Assembly: GCA_030044395.1 (NCBI GenBank)
Contig: JASHVW010000172.1
Span: forward strand, 1 to 14,680
Direction of reading: 5' to 3'
Source of the DNA: Verrucomicrobiia bacterium
GTDB taxonomy: Bacteria; Verrucomicrobiota; Verrucomicrobiia; Limisphaerales; UBA11358
Length of the DNA stretch: 14,680 nucleotides
Shown here piece by piece: positions 14,252 to 14,680 of this stretch (positions within the stretch are counted from its first letter, which is position 1; every line of letters starts with the position of its first letter). A program made the translations under genes and the position numbers. The notes under the pieces are model-generated. The model did no database searches. It was not told where the DNA came from and saw only the letters and a list, made by a program, of their open reading frames with translations.

Positions 14252-14519
14252 GCCGCTTGCCTTTCGACAACCTGCGGCGCTAAGTTTCCATATCGCGCGC
14301 ATAGAAAATTAAAACGGAAGGAGTAACGTTGATTTGGATTCAGCCCGCAAAAGCCCCGCCAAATCATTGTCTCACCTTCCAAGCCATCCATTAGCTCAAT
14401 GTGTGCCAATGAATTTCTTACTGCCGCGCCCGATTTATTTGAATTATTCTGACGATTGACACGTTCTTCCGCGCAATTTGCCGACCGGGTGAGCGCAAAT
14501 TGCAGTAAATCAAGCAGCC
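14252..14519. other. Gene-free spacer
   Basis: I see no gene that I can support between the GT9 stop and 14519. GCCGC (14252-14256) and GCGGC (14274-14278) could form a weak stem after the GT9 gene, but no T-run follows. A purine-rich, Shine-Dalgarno-like GGAAGGAG near 14316-14323 precedes only a 21-codon TTG frame (14329-14394). The two 11-bp boxes at 14471-14503 are listed separately. Confidence 0.6.
14471..14503. repeat. Pair of near-palindromic 11-bp boxes, 22 bp apart
   Basis: GCGCAATTTGC (14471-14481) and GCGCAAATTGC (14493-14503) differ at one base and are separated by exactly 11 bp. The inner 9 bases are also perfect inverted repeats of each other, so the pair can be read as two operator half-sites on one helix face or as a 9-bp hairpin with a 13-base loop. 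No T-run follows, which argues against a terminator. They lie 17-49 bases before the ATG at 14520. Confidence 0.5.
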
Positions 14520-14680
14520 ATGAACAGTGAACAGTGGCTGGATATGGCGCTGATGAAGATTGGCCGTGACATTTCGCGCGACCGCGGGTTCGCAGGCATC
14601 GAACATTTTCAAATAATGATCGTCCTTTTGGGCGGCAAGCCAAACGTCCCGACAGAGGTTGTGTCTGGCGCAGCCGCGCT
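14520..14680 (+). CDS. Possible 5' part of an unidentified gene (window edge)
   Basis: From ATG 14520 a frame stays open for 53 codons to the right edge, beginning MNSEQWLDMALMKIGRD. I do not recognise the product. In favour: ordinary amino-acid composition, fairly GC-rich third positions, and the box pair just upstream. Against: no Shine-Dalgarno sequence (not unusual here), a start that lies in a 7-bp tandem repeat, and two opposite-strand frames that are also open for most of this stretch. It may be non-coding. Confidence 0.25.
   Translation, partial: MNSEQWLDMALMKIGRDISRDRGFAGIEHFQIMIVLLGGKPNVPTEVVSGAAA
14521..14536. repeat. 7-bp tandem repeat (TGAACAG, 2.3 copies)
   Basis: TGAACAG at 14521-14527 is repeated exactly at 14528-14534 and continues with TG. 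It has the same period as the GAATGAA repeat upstream of tilS but a different sequence. Confidence 0.55.

Noticed and set aside
14316..14394. Strong SD-like GGAAGGAG followed by a TTG and a 21-codon frame
   Set aside because: Too short, with a rare start codon, and no other gene here uses an SD. Probably chance, though it is the only good SD match seen.
14248..14643. A 131-codon minus-strand frame at the right end
   Set aside because: Odd composition rich in Cys, Arg and Asn, no recognisable motif, overlap with the end of the GT9 gene, and no promoter or conserved start. Not supported as a gene.
1..14680. Search for CRISPR arrays, tRNA or rRNA genes, IS elements, phage genes, toxin-antitoxin or defence systems
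   Set aside because: No regular spaced repeats, no tRNA-like cloverleaf noticed by eye, no transposase, integrase or defence protein among the recognisable genes.

Overview
The window looks like chromosomal DNA of a verrucomicrobial bacterium, probably of the Pedosphaera/Limisphaerales type. This placement is an inference, not a database match. It rests on moderate GC (a little over half by eye), the rpsO-pnp pair, a large secreted sedolisin ending in the YQVQ/TNL/W/FYR module that I associate with Verrucomicrobia, and a general lack of Shine-Dalgarno sequences. None of the twelve start codons examined has a convincing one. I see no phage, IS element, CRISPR array, rRNA or tRNA.

Left part (1-2272), minus strand: a good promoter drives rpsO (ribosomal protein S15). 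It is followed by a 194-base spacer with two perfect inverted repeats and then pnp (polynucleotide phosphorylase), which runs off the left edge before its KH and S1 domains. This is the widely conserved rpsO-pnp arrangement.

Glycan region (2273-6491): a cytosolic dolichol-phosphate-mannose-synthase-like glycosyltransferase (minus) diverges from a SAM methyltransferase (plus). The methyltransferase converges on a two-gene minus-strand unit. That unit encodes an ArnC/GtrB-like membrane glycosyltransferase, then a multi-pass GT-C (GT39/ArnT-like) transferase, joined by an ATGA overlap. The pair suggests a route in which a sugar is loaded on a polyprenyl phosphate and then moved to an acceptor outside the cytoplasmic membrane.

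Middle (6548-11192), minus strand: tilS, which appears to carry an in-frame, Arg/Ser/Pro-rich, hairpin-containing insertion of about 105 bases, then a 1005-residue exported S53 peptidase with two BACON-like domains, a carbohydrate-binding-like domain and the verrucomicrobial tail.

Right part (11276-14251), plus strand: a WalJ/YycJ-type metallo-beta-lactamase-fold hydrolase, then a tight unit of acylphosphatase, metallophosphoesterase and a family 9 (heptosyltransferase-like) glycosyltransferase. The last 430 bases have no recognisable gene. They hold two near-palindromic 11-bp boxes 22 bp apart, a 7-bp tandem repeat and a weak open frame leaving the window.

Most of the window is housekeeping and envelope biosynthesis. 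I did not find a clear new multi-gene system. The best leads are the tilS insertion, the 11-bp box pair, the SD-less starts with very short leaders, and the modular sedolisin.
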